Part shown: one piece after another, positions 8,495 to 17,546 of the stretch | Numbering within the stretch: the stretch's first letter is position 1 | How the letters are laid out: every line of letters begins with the position of its first letter | Source: Marinobacterium alkalitolerans | GTDB taxonomy: Bacteria > Pseudomonadota > Gammaproteobacteria > Pseudomonadales > Balneatricaceae | Length of the DNA stretch: 64,000 nt | Assembly: GCF_017776525.1 (NCBI RefSeq) | Contig: NZ_JACVEW010000002.1 | Coordinates: forward strand, 1-64,000 | Reading direction: 5' to 3' | Made by a program: the position numbers and the translations under genes | The notes under the pieces: generated by a model | Databases searched by the model: none | What the model was told of the DNA's origin: nothing | What the model saw: only the letters and a program-made list of their open reading frames with translations

Positions 8495-9079
8495 TCAGCC
8501 TCCAAACAGTTGATATTCGATCAGGTCACACAGGCAGTGAAGCACCAGCAGGTGGGCGCCGTGTATCAGCGCATCTTCTCCGCCCGGAATACAGATTTCG
8601 ATTTCGTCAGGCAACAGCAGGGCCGCCATGTTGCCACCATCGCCTCCACTGAGTGCAATGACCATCATGTCACGATCGTGGGCCGCCTGTATGGCCTGCA
8701 CCAGGCTGTTGGCTCGACCGTGGGTTGAGATCAGCAGCAGAATATCGCCCGGTTGTCCCAGCGCACGAATCTGCTTGGCATAGACATCGGCAAAGCCGGT
8801 TTCTTCACTTATACCACTGATGGCCGCCGCATCATTCAGCGTCATGGCCGGAAGGCCCGGGCGTTCGTGACGGAATCGGTTCAGCAGCAGTGAGCTGAAG
8901 TGCTGTGCCAGTGCCGCTGATCCGCCGTTGCCGACACACAAAATCTTCTGTTCACTGACCAGACATTGCAGCAGGAGTTCACCGGCTTCAGCTATCAGGG
9001 GAGTGTGTTGCTCAATGGTGAGAGCATTGATCTCCATGGTGTTGTGAAACTGGCTGACAATACGGTCTTCGAGTTCCAT
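8495..9079 (-). CDS. diaA: SIS-domain protein, DnaA initiator-associating factor DiaA
   Basis: A 194-residue single SIS-domain protein between yraN and dolP, the conserved place of diaA. DiaA forms tetramers and helps DnaA multimers assemble at oriC. The glycine-rich CVGNGGSAALAQHF (about 48-61) matches the SIS sugar-phosphate loop. Two usually conserved positions differ: Leu replaces Asp in SAAxAQ, and the second loop reads STHGRAN instead of STSGNS. The paralogue GmhA is less likely given the gene order. Confidence 0.88.
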   Translation of the reverse strand: MELEDRIVSQFHNTMEINALTIEQHTPLIAEAGELLLQCLVSEQKILCVGNGGSAALAQHFSSLLLNRFRHERPGLPAMTLNDAAAISGISEETGFADVYAKQIRALGQPGDILLLISTHGRANSLVQAIQAAHDRDMMVIALSGGDGGNMAALLLPDEIEICIPGGEDALIHGAHLLVLHCLCDLIEYQLFGG

Positions 9080-9097
9080 TTAAAGCCTTTCCGGTGT

Positions 9098-9457
9098 TCA
9101 GGGTCTAAAAGCGTCTTTATACCATATCGGAGGGGTAGACTCCGAGTCTCCTTCATACGCAATCACATCAAAGCGACAAGGTGACAGGCTCCAGTGTGGG
9201 TTGCGGCTGAGCAGGTAGCGGGCGGCACGAATCAGCTTTTGCTGCTTTCGCCAGTCGACCGACTCGGCTGCACCGCCATGATCACGGTGGCTGCGTGTGC
9301 GTACCTCTACGAACACAAGCTGTTCGCCGTCCTGCATGATCAGGTCAATTTCGCCCAGTCGGCAGTGTGCGTTTCGCTCAATGGCCTGCAGGCCCTGTTT
9401 GAGCAGCCACAGCTCGGCACGCTGTTCGGCATCCTTGCCGATTTGATTGCGATCCAT
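9098..9457 (-). CDS. yraN: UPF0102 family protein YraN
   Basis: A 119-residue protein with a nuclease-like core: G-x-x-A-E (residues 7-12), then GEIDLIMQDGEQLVFVEVRTR, giving the E-x-D/E-x-K-like arrangement of the restriction-endonuclease fold. The family is widespread and its role is unproven, with proposed links to recombination or Holliday-junction handling. It lies 14 bases downstream of lpoA and 18 upstream of diaA, as in E. coli. Confidence 0.92.
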   Translation of the reverse strand: MDRNQIGKDAEQRAELWLLKQGLQAIERNAHCRLGEIDLIMQDGEQLVFVEVRTRSHRDHGGAAESVDWRKQQKLIRAARYLLSRNPHWSLSPCRFDVIAYEGDSESTPPIWYKDAFRP

Positions 9458-9471
9458 CGCATTCTCCGTTT

Positions 9472-11367
9472 TTAAAGGGGGTTGGTGGTTTGCGGTGTCT
9501 CCGGTGTTTCTGTCTCGGCGGCATCAGAAGCCTCGGCTGCTGCCTGCTCCATGGCCTCCTTGTACTCACTGACGCTGGCAGGGATGCCGTCCTTGAACTC
9601 GGTGCAGGCCAGCTGCCGCTTCAGGCGGCGGTTGGGCTGCATGCTCAAGCGTCCTGTTTCAGCTTCAATGTAGGCACCAGGGGTCTTTTCGAGCTGTTCC
9701 AGCCAGGGGTAGACCTCAATGGTGTCGATGCCAAGCGCATACAAGCGCCCGAAGCGTGACAGGGTGTTCTTGCCGCTGCTGCTGAGCCAGCGGTGGGCAT
9801 CCGACGGTGCCTGAAGGATCCAGGGCAGGTCACAGAAACGAATACCGTTCAGATCCACATCACGCGTTGCGTCCGGATGGCCCGGGTACAGGTGTGAGGT
9901 GGCATAGACCGGAAGGTCGGCTGCAAAATGGTAATCCAGCATGGGCTTGATCAGTCGGGCAGCGTCCGGCAGGGCGGTCATCAGGATGGCATCAGCATCC
10001 TGTCGGCGGCGCTCCTGGAACTCCAGTCGGTGACGCAGCACCTTGCGCAGCGCGTCTTCGCGGGTCTGGCTGGCATCCGTCATCATCAACTGGGCCACCT
10101 GGTGGTCATAATTGGCGCGGGCGTCATATGCCAGGGTACCGACGATCTGGCCACCGGCCTGCTCGATGCTGGCTCGCAGGGTGTCACGGACACGCTCACC
10201 CCAGGGGGCGTTGGGGGTAATGACCAAAAAGCGGGTATGCCCATCGTTCAATGCCTGCTCGGCGACGGTGCGGGCCTCGTGCTCGGACGAGAGTTCCAGC
10301 TGCCAGGGCGTGGAGGGGCCTTCAGGTGCCGGGTTCAGCGCCAGTACGGGCACGTTCAGATCCGGCATCAGCGCCAGTTGCTCGATCAGGGTCGAATCCA
10401 GTGGGCCGATCAGCAGGTCAAGGTTCAACTGTTCGACCTGAGGCAGGATCTGCGATGCATCGACCAGACGAGACGAGTCGATATTGACCAGGGTCGGGGT
10501 GGGCTGGCCCTGTTGGCGGGCAACCTCCAGCGCAGCATCCATACCTTCACGAATGGCTGCTGCAGGTGTCGCCAGATCCCCGGTGAGGGGCAGGATGACG
10601 CCGATTCGGTTGGCTGAGAGTATTTCGCCACTCATTTGAATGCCCATCAGGCCTTCGGGCGGCAGTTTTATGGCGGGGTGTGACTCCCACAGCAGGCGCC
10701 ATTCACTGAGGGCTTTTTCACGGGCCGGCAGGTCGGTGACCGGACGCAGCATCAGGGCCAGCTCGAACCAGCCCTGCTCGAAATAGTCATTGCCCTTGGC
10801 AAGTGCGTTTCGCAGTTGGGACTCGGGGACCTGCAGTAACGTCTGCCAGATTTGGTTGTGGTATTGCTGCTGCTCGTCTGGGTCCAGGCTCAACTGGCTG
10901 CTCAGCATCAGTTCGCGCGCGGCTGCAAGTGGATTGTTCTGCTGCAGCAGGGCGCCGGCACGCAAGCGGGCCATCTGGGCCTGGAGCTCGGCCGGCAGCT
11001 GATTCAGGCTGTCGCGGTCCAATTGCTCAAGCATCAGGCGGGCGTTGGCATCGTTTTCAATCGGCAGCCGCAGGGTCACGACCTCCAGCAGGAGCTCCGG
11101 TGGCAGGCTGGTCAGCTCGATCTCGCGCAGTGCGTTCAGTGCCGGCTCCTGCTGGTCTGCTTCCAGCAGCATCTGGGCGGCTCTGAGTCTCAGGCGAGCG
11201 GCCGGCACCGGTGGCTGGCTGGCCGCTTCAGCCAGGAGCTGCTGAGGTGTTTGAGTTACGACAGTCGTGGTATCGACGACCTGAGGAGGCTTTTGCGGGG
11301 TGGAGCAGCCGCTGACCAGTGCCGCTGTCAGCAGGAGGCCAAAAGACAGCCGGTGCAAAATCGTCAT
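9472..11367 (-). CDS. lpoA: penicillin-binding protein activator LpoA
   Basis: A 631-residue outer-membrane lipoprotein. The signal peptide ends at lipobox LVSGC (Cys21), followed by an alpha-helical TPR-like N-terminal half and a C-terminal half resembling periplasmic ligand-binding proteins (NRIGVILPLTGDLATPAAAI, LIGPLDSTLIEQL). LpoA reaches through the peptidoglycan to stimulate PBP1A transpeptidation. It heads the minus-strand cluster and is divergent from rsmI, with 35 bases between the two start codons. Confidence 0.94.
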   Translation of the reverse strand: MTILHRLSFGLLLTAALVSGCSTPQKPPQVVDTTTVVTQTPQQLLAEAASQPPVPAARLRLRAAQMLLEADQQEPALNALREIELTSLPPELLLEVVTLRLPIENDANARLMLEQLDRDSLNQLPAELQAQMARLRAGALLQQNNPLAAARELMLSSQLSLDPDEQQQYHNQIWQTLLQVPESQLRNALAKGNDYFEQGWFELALMLRPVTDLPAREKALSEWRLLWESHPAIKLPPEGLMGIQMSGEILSANRIGVILPLTGDLATPAAAIREGMDAALEVARQQGQPTPTLVNIDSSRLVDASQILPQVEQLNLDLLIGPLDSTLIEQLALMPDLNVPVLALNPAPEGPSTPWQLELSSEHEARTVAEQALNDGHTRFLVITPNAPWGERVRDTLRASIEQAGGQIVGTLAYDARANYDHQVAQLMMTDASQTREDALRKVLRHRLEFQERRRQDADAILMTALPDAARLIKPMLDYHFAADLPVYATSHLYPGHPDATRDVDLNGIRFCDLPWILQAPSDAHRWLSSSGKNTLSRFGRLYALGIDTIEVYPWLEQLEKTPGAYIEAETGRLSMQPNRRLKRQLACTEFKDGIPASVSEYKEAMEQAAAEASDAAETETPETPQTTNPL

Positions 11368-11402
11368 ATAATCAGGGTCCTAGCAACCAATGGGTATCCT
11401 TA

Positions 11403-12236
11403 ATGTCTGAACCGGTTCTCTATATCGTCGCAACGCCGATCGGTAACCTCGCAGACCTCTCTGACCGCGCGCGGGATGTGTTGGCAAGCGTGGATCATGT
11501 CGCTGCCGAAGACACCCGTCATAGCGGACGTTTGCTGTCTCACTTTAACATTAAAGTGCCCATGATTTCAGTGCATGATCATAACGAGCGCCAGCGGGCA
11601 GAGCATGTCATCAACCTGCTGCGTGCGGGCGAGAGTGTGGCGCTGGTCAGCGATGCAGGAACGCCGCTGATATCCGACCCGGGCTATCACCTTGTACGTG
11701 CCGTGCGCGAGGCCGGCTTTAAAGTCTCGCCTGTGCCCGGTTGTTGTGCCTTCGTGGCGGCACTGTCGGCCTCGGGTCTGCCATCAGACAGGTTCCAGTT
11801 CATCGGTTTCCTGCCGGCCAAAAGCGGTGCGCGTCAGCAGGCACTGGAGGCTCTGGCCGGAAATACTGAAACCCTGGTGTTTTACGAATCGACACACCGC
11901 ATTGTGGATAGCCTCAAGGCGATGACGGCGGCATTTGGTGCCGAGCGATATGCCGTCGTTGCGCGCGAGCTGACCAAAACGTTCGAGACGCTTCACGGTG
12001 ACAGCCTGGACAATCTGGTGACGTGGATTCAGGCAGATACCAACCAGCAACGGGGCGAGTTTGTGGTACTGGTACAGGGTGCCGAAAAAGTGCTCGATGA
12101 TGAGAGCATCGACCCCGAAGCCGAGCGCATACTGCGGATTCTGGCCAGGGAACTGCCTCCGAAAAAGGCAGCAGGTGTGGCGGCCGAGATCACCGGTTAC
12201 AAGAAAAACCGCCTTTACCCGTTGCTGATCGACTGA
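11403..12236 (+). CDS. rsmI: 16S rRNA (cytidine-1402-2'-O)-methyltransferase
   Basis: A 277-residue SAM-dependent methyltransferase of the tetrapyrrole-methylase fold. LYIVATPIGNLADLS opens the protein; AEDTRHSGRLL, VSDAGTPLISDPG and VVARELTKTFET follow. RsmI modifies C1402 in the decoding centre. The ATG at 11403 matches the family N-terminus; reading further upstream would run into the lpoA start. It is divergent from lpoA, as in E. coli, and ends just before the rnpB promoter. Confidence 0.96.
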   Translation: MSEPVLYIVATPIGNLADLSDRARDVLASVDHVAAEDTRHSGRLLSHFNIKVPMISVHDHNERQRAEHVINLLRAGESVALVSDAGTPLISDPGYHLVRAVREAGFKVSPVPGCCAFVAALSASGLPSDRFQFIGFLPAKSGARQQALEALAGNTETLVFYESTHRIVDSLKAMTAAFGAERYAVVARELTKTFETLHGDSLDNLVTWIQADTNQQRGEFVVLVQGAEKVLDDESIDPEAERILRILARELPPKKAAGVAAEITGYKKNRLYPLLID

Positions 12237-12241
12237 TTTGC

Positions 12242-12269
12242 TTGCGTAACGGGCGCAGACCTATATACT
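12242..12269 (+). promoter_or_regulatory. promoter of rnpB
   Basis: TTGCGT (12242-12247), a 16-base spacer and TATACT (12264-12269), about 7 bases before the predicted 5' end of RNase P RNA, with a GC-rich CGCGCC discriminator. Confidence 0.75.
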
Positions 12270-12275
12270 GCGCGC

Positions 12276-12632
12276 CGAGAGTCTGCCAGGCAATCGCTGC
12301 TGCGTTCGCGCAGGGGAGGAAAGTCCGGGCTCCACTGGGCAAGGTGCCAGATAACGTCTGGGCGGCGTGAGCCGACGGAAAGTGCAACAGAAAGTATACC
12401 GCCTAAGCATCTTCGGATGCCGGTAAGGTTGAAATGGTGCGGTAAGAGCGCACCGCGTGGGTGGCAACACTCCACGGCGATGGTAAACCCCACCCGGAGC
12501 AAGACCAAATAGGGACCCATTAAGGCGTGGCCCGCGCCGGGTCCGGGTAGGTCGCTTGAGGCCAGTGGCGACGCTGGCCCTAGATGAATGATTGCCCACG
12601 ACAAAACCCGGCTTACGGCAGACTCTCACTCC
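12276..12632 (+). ncRNA. rnpB: RNase P RNA, bacterial class A
   Basis: About 357 bases. P1 pairs GAGAGTCTGCC (12277-12287) with GGCAGACTCTC (12617-12627). Core signatures are present in order: GAGGAAAGTCCGGGCTCC, GGTGCCAG, GGTAAGAGCGCACCG, GGTAAACCCCACCCGGAGCA, CCAAATAGG, TAGATGAATGATTG and ACAAAACCCGGCTTA. It is the catalytic RNA that trims tRNA 5' ends. I see no T-rich terminator after it. Confidence 0.97.
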
Positions 12633-12725
12633 TGTTTCCCTCCGTTCAGTTCTCCAGCGCGGTATTGACCCAGCCTGTGAGCTGCGCTGTACTGATTCCG
12701 TCAAGCCTGACAGGAGTCTGCCGCC

Positions 12726-13313
12726 ATCAAGTATCTCTGGAGTCTGATTTTCCTCGCCGTGCTAGCCTGGTCTGCCGTTGAGCCCCATGACCGCCTGACC
12801 TGGTGGCTTGAAGTGGCCCCGGCGCTGATGGCGGCTGCGCTGCTGCTGTCGACACGCCAGCGCTTTCCCCTGACCCCTCTCTTATACGGCCTTATACTGG
12901 CACACTGCATCATTCTGATGATCGGTGGGCATTACACCTACGCTCAGGTGCCGCTGTTTGATGGGCTCTTTGGGGCCGAACGCAATAACTACGACAAGCT
13001 GGGGCACTTCTTTCAGGGCTTCGTACCTGCCATTGCTGCGCGAGAGGTTCTGCTGCGTTTACAGGTGGTCAATGGGGCTGCCTGGCGCAACCTGCTGATT
13101 ACGTCATTTTGCCTCGGCTTCAGTGCCTTTTATGAATTGATCGAGTGGTGGGTGGCGCTGCTGTCGGATACGGCGGCCGAGTCGTTTTTAGGCACCCAGG
13201 GCTATGTGTGGGACACCCAGTCCGATATGGGGTTCGCGCTGTTGGGAGCTGTACTGGCGCTGCTGCTGTTACCCCGACTCCATGACAGGCAGATCAGCCA
13301 CCTGCGTTCATAA
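12726..13313 (+). CDS. DUF2238 (YjdF-type) membrane protein, probable AUC start
   Basis: A polytopic membrane protein with the DUF2238 signatures GGHYTYAQVPL, NNYDKLGHFFQGFVPA, AFYELIEWWVALL and GYVWDTQSDMGFAL. The function is unknown. No ATG, GTG or TTG lies at the expected N-terminus: the reading frame is open only from a TGA at 12708, and the sole GTG (12759) would cut the first membrane helix in half. AGGAG at 12712-12716 is nine bases before an ATC codon at 12726, giving 195 residues with a full first helix. I place the start there as an inference; the GTG at 12759 is the conventional alternative. The 3' end overlaps the convergent gene by 6 bases. Confidence 0.72.
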   Translation: MKYLWSLIFLAVLAWSAVEPHDRLTWWLEVAPALMAAALLLSTRQRFPLTPLLYGLILAHCIILMIGGHYTYAQVPLFDGLFGAERNNYDKLGHFFQGFVPAIAAREVLLRLQVVNGAAWRNLLITSFCLGFSAFYELIEWWVALLSDTAAESFLGTQGYVWDTQSDMGFALLGAVLALLLLPRLHDRQISHLRS

Positions 13314-14129
13314 GTAGTGCAGGCATTCGGGCAGGCCGACTTCCATGGCGATGGGGCGATGATCTGAAATCGTCCAGTCCAGCACTTCGGCCTTGCGCAG
13401 CTCCAGGTCAGGCGTAATCAGGATATGATCCAGGGCGTGTCTGGGTTTCCAGCTCGGGTAGGTATGCAGTGTTTCCTCCGCGTAGATCAGGTCCAGCCCT
13501 TTCAGTGCTGGCCGGGACAGGAGGTGCTCAAGCGGGTTGTTCATATCCCCCATCAAAATGACGTGCCGGTGGTGCTCAATCAGTTCACGCACATAACGCA
13601 GTTGGCGGTCTTGTGCCCGTGCGCCGAGCGCCAGGTGCAGCACGATGATCAGCAGGCTGTGCTGCCCCTTTCCCAGTCGAGCCAGGATGGCACCGCGGCC
13701 GGGAATGAGACCGGGAAGCGGGTGGTCTTCAATTTCGGCCGGCTCGATTCGGCTGAGGACACCGTTGCTGTGTTGAGCGACGCGCCCCAGGTTTCGGTTC
13801 AGCTGCTGGTACCAGAACGGAAACTGGCCCGCTTCAGCCAGGTATTCGACCTGATTGATGAACCCGCTGCGCAGACTGCCGCCATCACACTCCTGCAGGG
13901 CAACCAGATCATAATGTCGCAGCAGGCGCCCAATCTGCTCCAGTGTTTGCTGGCGCCGGGTATGGGGAAGCAGGTGCTGCCAGCTGCGGGTTACATAGTG
14001 GTGAAAGGCGTTGGTCCGAATCCCCACCTGAATATTGAAGCTGAGCAGTTTGAGCGACGTGCGCGCCTTAGTGCCGGGGGAGCCGGGTGGCTCGGGGTGG
14101 GGCATCTGTTTGAGAACAGCTTCATGCAT
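13308..14129 (-). CDS. endonuclease/exonuclease/phosphatase family protein
   Basis: A 273-residue EEP-fold protein with the metal and catalytic signatures in order: LLSFNIQVG (about 28-36), ALQECDG (Glu for metal binding), GDMNNP (Asp/Asn pair) and a C-terminal SDHRPIAM. It has no signal peptide. The fold serves nucleases, phosphodiesterases and phosphatases, and the substrate cannot be read from sequence. The start region is proline-rich and poorly defined; a start near the LKLLSFN core would also be possible. Confidence 0.8.
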   Translation of the reverse strand: MHEAVLKQMPHPEPPGSPGTKARTSLKLLSFNIQVGIRTNAFHHYVTRSWQHLLPHTRRQQTLEQIGRLLRHYDLVALQECDGGSLRSGFINQVEYLAEAGQFPFWYQQLNRNLGRVAQHSNGVLSRIEPAEIEDHPLPGLIPGRGAILARLGKGQHSLLIIVLHLALGARAQDRQLRYVRELIEHHRHVILMGDMNNPLEHLLSRPALKGLDLIYAEETLHTYPSWKPRHALDHILITPDLELRKAEVLDWTISDHRPIAMEVGLPECLHYL

Positions 14130-14188
14130 GGGCGGGCTCCGGGCAGCAACACCCCTTGAGCCTAATCAAGGGTCTTGCCTGCGTCCAG

Positions 14189-14884
14189 TCAGGGCATGAA
14201 AGCCTGAACTTCATCCTGTGTCAGTGGCCGGCTGTCGCCCGGCTCAAGCGCGCTATCCAGCGTCACCCTGCCGATACGCTCACGGTGCAGGGCGGTGACC
14301 TCATTGCCAACGGCGGCGAACATGCGCTTGACCTGATGGTGGCGGCCTTCATAAATGGTCAGCCGGCACTCGGTGTCGCTGAGGCGCTCAATACTGGCTG
14401 GCGAGGTATACACCCCTTCGCGCTGCAGCCAAATACCTTCTTTGAACCGCGATTCAGCCTCCGTTGCTATGGGAGTGGCGGTTCGGACCCGGTAGGTTTT
14501 GGGAATGCGGGTTTCGGGGGCCGTGACCCGGCGTGACCAGCGCCCATCGTTGGTCAGCAGCATCAGCCCGGTGGTGGCGCGATCAAGGCGTCCAGCCAGG
14601 TGAAGTTGCGTGCGCAGCTCCGCAGGCATCAGCTCAAGCACGGTAGGGTGAACTGGATCCTCTGTAGCGCTCAGGTAACCGGGTGGCTTGTTCAGCATCC
14701 AATAGAGCGGAGTGCTCCCCTGCAATAACTGGCCGTTGAGCAACACCTGATCAAATTGATTGATCTGCTGGCGTGGGTCAGTCGTGCACAGGCTGTTGAC
14801 CTGCACCTGTCCAGTCGCGACCAGTGTGCGTGATGTCTTGTGACTGAAGGCGGTGTGTTTGCAGATGAAACGGTCAAGGCGCAA
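14189..14884 (-). CDS. rsuA: 16S rRNA pseudouridine(516) synthase RsuA
   Basis: A 231-residue pseudouridine synthase with an N-terminal S4 RNA-binding region (MRLDRFICKHTAFSH) and the catalytic motif AGRLDRATTGLMLLTNDG, whose Asp attacks the uridine. YEGRHHQVKRMFAAVGNEV is the RsuA-family C-terminal motif. The target, U516 of 16S rRNA, is inferred from closest family resemblance; RluE/RluF-type targets are alternatives. Confidence 0.85.
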   Translation of the reverse strand: MRLDRFICKHTAFSHKTSRTLVATGQVQVNSLCTTDPRQQINQFDQVLLNGQLLQGSTPLYWMLNKPPGYLSATEDPVHPTVLELMPAELRTQLHLAGRLDRATTGLMLLTNDGRWSRRVTAPETRIPKTYRVRTATPIATEAESRFKEGIWLQREGVYTSPASIERLSDTECRLTIYEGRHHQVKRMFAAVGNEVTALHRERIGRVTLDSALEPGDSRPLTQDEVQAFMP

Positions 14885-15072
14885 GGGCTCAAATCCTGGC
14901 TATGAATGTTGATGTCTGTCGAGGCCTGTTGATATCGGCCATGGTATCTTGTCGCTTATCAGAAACGGAATCGGTATAAGCTTCACAATTTCACGCCTTT
15001 GAACTAGCGTGTGGAGTAATCAAGGCACCCGGCAGCCGTACTTTATCAAGCTGCCTGCAAGAGGTCAGTGTT

Positions 15073-15615
15073 ATGAAGGGAGTTGTATTTAATATCCTTG
15101 AAGAGATGGTCCTCGAGGAAAAGGGCATGGAGGCCTGGAATGAGATCCTGTCACGTACACAGGCTGCCTCCGGTGTTTATACCTCCGCCATTTCTTACCC
15201 GGATGAAGAGCTTTTTGCGCTGGTAGGAACGGTTTCCGACTACCTGGAAATACCGGCTCAATCAGTGGTGAAAGCGTTTGGCGAGTACATGTTCGGCGCT
15301 CTTGCGGAGCGCTATCCCGTTTTCATTGAGCGCTGCCCGGACCTGTTCAGCTTCTTGGACAGCATCGACAGTGTGATCCATGTCGAAGTCAACAAGCTGT
15401 ACCAGAACCCGGGGTTGCCGCGTATTCGGTGTGAAAGAACCGCCGAGCACCAGCTGCTGATGTATTACTTCTCGGAGCGTAAGCTCTGCATGTTGGCCGA
15501 AGGGCTGACCTTTGGGGCTGCCAGGCGCTACGGTGATACCGTCGAGATTCGGCATCGCCAGTGCATGCATGATGGAGCTGACCAATGTGTGCTTGAGGTG
15601 AATGTGGTTGCATGA
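15073..15615 (+). CDS. hnoX: H-NOX haem nitric oxide sensor
   Basis: A 180-residue stand-alone H-NOX protein. The proximal haem ligand is His103 in VIHVEVNKLYQ, and the haem-propionate clamp Y-x-S-x-R is Tyr132-Ser134-Arg136. Bacterial H-NOX proteins bind NO at ferrous haem and control a partner kinase or cyclase. A ribosome site GAGGT precedes the ATG. Its stop overlaps the start of the downstream kinase by 4 bases. Whether it also binds O2 depends on the distal pocket and cannot be decided by eye. Confidence 0.95.
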   Translation: MKGVVFNILEEMVLEEKGMEAWNEILSRTQAASGVYTSAISYPDEELFALVGTVSDYLEIPAQSVVKAFGEYMFGALAERYPVFIERCPDLFSFLDSIDSVIHVEVNKLYQNPGLPRIRCERTAEHQLLMYYFSERKLCMLAEGLTFGAARRYGDTVEIRHRQCMHDGADQCVLEVNVVA

Positions 15616-16565
15616 ATACACCGGCCGATAACCCATACAAGGCTGCCTATGAGCGTGAACGTGCTGCACGCCTGAAAGCCGAACAGTTGCTGGAAGACAA
15701 GTCGCGCGAACTGTACCAGCAGAATCGGCGGCTTGAAGAAAGCTACGAGCAGTTGCAGCAGCAGCAGGCTGCGCTGGTACAGAATGAAAAGCTGGCAACG
15801 CTGGGGACGCTCACCGCTGGTGTGGCGCATGAGATCAACAACCCGCTGGCCTATGTGATCAGTAATGTTTCGGCGGCCAGGGACTATATAGAAGCCTATG
15901 ACCAGCTGGTGCGCTTCATCCAGCAGCCAGAGGTGATGGGAGCGTTGCCGGCTGCACTGCAGGAGGAATGGGCGCGACTGGAGCAGGCGCAGGACCTGGC
16001 GTTCATGCAGGAAGATTTTCCCGACGTGATTGCCGACACTCAGGAAGGGCTGGACCGGGTCAGGGATATTGTGCACAGCCTGCGCAGCTTCTCGCGCCTG
16101 CAGGAGGGGGAGCGTGAGCCGTCCGATCTGGTGGATGCGCTCAAGTCGACGCTTCGCCTGCTGCATAACGAGTTGAAGAACCGCGTCACCGTCGAGCTGG
16201 ACCTCGACCCCTTGCCGCCGGTTCGGTGTAACCTCAACGAAATCAATCAGGTTTTTACCAATCTGATCGTTAATGCCGTGCATGCCATGGAGGAAACCGC
16301 TCGGCCAGCACTCAAGCTCAGTTCACGGGCTGATAATGGTCAGGCCGTTTTGATGTTTGAGGACAACGGTTGCGGCATGGATGAGGGCGTGCTGAAAGAG
16401 ATCTTTACGCCTTTCTATACCACCAAGCCTGTGGGGGAGGGGACCGGCCTTGGTCTTTCAATCACCTGGGGCATCATCCAGGATCATGGTGGCGAGATAT
16501 CGGTGGACAGCGAACCGGGACAGGGCACCCGGTTCGTGATCAGACTGCCATTGATGGCCGAATAG
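15612..16565 (+). CDS. hnoK: H-NOX-associated soluble histidine kinase
   Basis: A 317-residue kinase without membrane segments: an N-terminal coiled coil (10-58), dimerisation/phosphoacceptor segment [12 protein letters not shown] with His73, and an ATPase domain with N-box NLIVNAVHAMEE, G1 DNGCGMD and G2 GEGTGLGLS. In Vibrio and Shewanella such kinases are inhibited by NO-bound H-NOX and phosphorylate several response regulators. No regulator lies next to it here; candidates lie at 51-55 kb. Its stop abuts the convergent yejK. Confidence 0.92.
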   Translation: MNTPADNPYKAAYERERAARLKAEQLLEDKSRELYQQNRRLEESYEQLQQQQAALVQNEKLATLGTLTAGVAHEINNPLAYVISNVSAARDYIEAYDQLVRFIQQPEVMGALPAALQEEWARLEQAQDLAFMQEDFPDVIADTQEGLDRVRDIVHSLRSFSRLQEGEREPSDLVDALKSTLRLLHNELKNRVTVELDLDPLPPVRCNLNEINQVFTNLIVNAVHAMEETARPALKLSSRADNGQAVLMFEDNGCGMDEGVLKEIFTPFYTTKPVGEGTGLGLSITWGIIQDHGGEISVDSEPGQGTRFVIRLPLMAE

Positions 16566-17546
16566 CTATTCGCCCTTGAGTTGCTTGATCAGAGCGGAGG
16601 GCAGGTCGTTCAGGGTCAGGGTTTCACTGGCCGGGTCGAAGGTGATGGATTTGCCCAGTGATTCGTTGCTGAAGCTGATCGAGACTTCCTTGGTGCGGCC
16701 GGTGTAGCGGATATATTTTTTCAGGCTGCTGCGATCCGGAATAAACTCTTCCTGCATCTCCGGTGCACGCTCGGCAATGAAGTCATCCAGTGAAACGTCT
16801 GCGGCCGAGTCCACGCAGCCGGCCAGCTCACGGTAATTCACGGCGGCCCCTTCCTTTGATTGCTCCATGCAGAACTCGGCGACTTCCTTCTGGTAGCGTT
16901 TGGCGTTCTCTTCCGGCATGGATTCGGCGTAGTCTGAAACGACTTCCATAAAGCGCTCGGTATCGGCCTGAGTATCAACGGTATCGGTGAAGCCGAAGAA
17001 GCCCATCAAGGGCTGTTGCAACGGGCGGTCACCGAAGCCGAAGCTCAGGGTCAGGTAGCGCTTGCCCGCGGGGTTGTTCAGCTCGTGCAGGTCGATACAG
17101 GCGCACAGCCCGGTCTTGGCGAAGTCGATATAGCCGGTTTCCTGCAGGTCGTTATCGCTGTTGAGCAGCAGTCCGTCTTTCTGCTTGAGCTGGGCGATCC
17201 AGAGCCGGTGCGCGGCTTCAAGCTCCTCCTCGATAAACAGCCAGTGGCCATCGCTCTCCAGATCTTCCTGTTCCATCAGCATCGCCAGGTGTTCGATCAC
17301 CTTGGCGGTGAACTGAGTAAATCCCAGGGTCTCGTCACGCCAGTTCAGCAGCAGTCCCTTGAATACGGTGGCTTCGTCGGCGAAACAGCCATAGCGCTTG
17401 CTGGCGCGGCGGGTAAACAGTGGCTTGAGTTCGGCCAGCAGGCGGTTGTTCAGCCCTTCCCGGTCGAAGGGCGTGTCGCGCAGGCTGTAAGACTGGTCAC
17501 CGGTGCGACGTGTCAGGCGATGAGCGATGGCGGCGGTGGCTGGCAT
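16566..17546 (-). CDS. yejK: nucleoid-associated protein YejK/NdpA
   Basis: A 326-residue protein of the NdpA family, recognised from FGFGDRPLQQPLMGFFGFTD in the middle and a C-terminal SKR/YIRYTGRTKEVSISFSNE region, with overall length as in E. coli YejK (335). These proteins co-purify with the nucleoid and affect topoisomerases in Pseudomonas. The ATG at 17546 has GGAG upstream and replaces a TTG two codons earlier. It is convergent with hnoK with no gap. Confidence 0.9.
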   Translation of the reverse strand: MPATAAIAHRLTRRTGDQSYSLRDTPFDREGLNNRLLAELKPLFTRRASKRYGCFADEATVFKGLLLNWRDETLGFTQFTAKVIEHLAMLMEQEDLESDGHWLFIEEELEAAHRLWIAQLKQKDGLLLNSDNDLQETGYIDFAKTGLCACIDLHELNNPAGKRYLTLSFGFGDRPLQQPLMGFFGFTDTVDTQADTERFMEVVSDYAESMPEENAKRYQKEVAEFCMEQSKEGAAVNYRELAGCVDSAADVSLDDFIAERAPEMQEEFIPDRSSLKKYIRYTGRTKEVSISFSNESLGKSITFDPASETLTLNDLPSALIKQLKGE

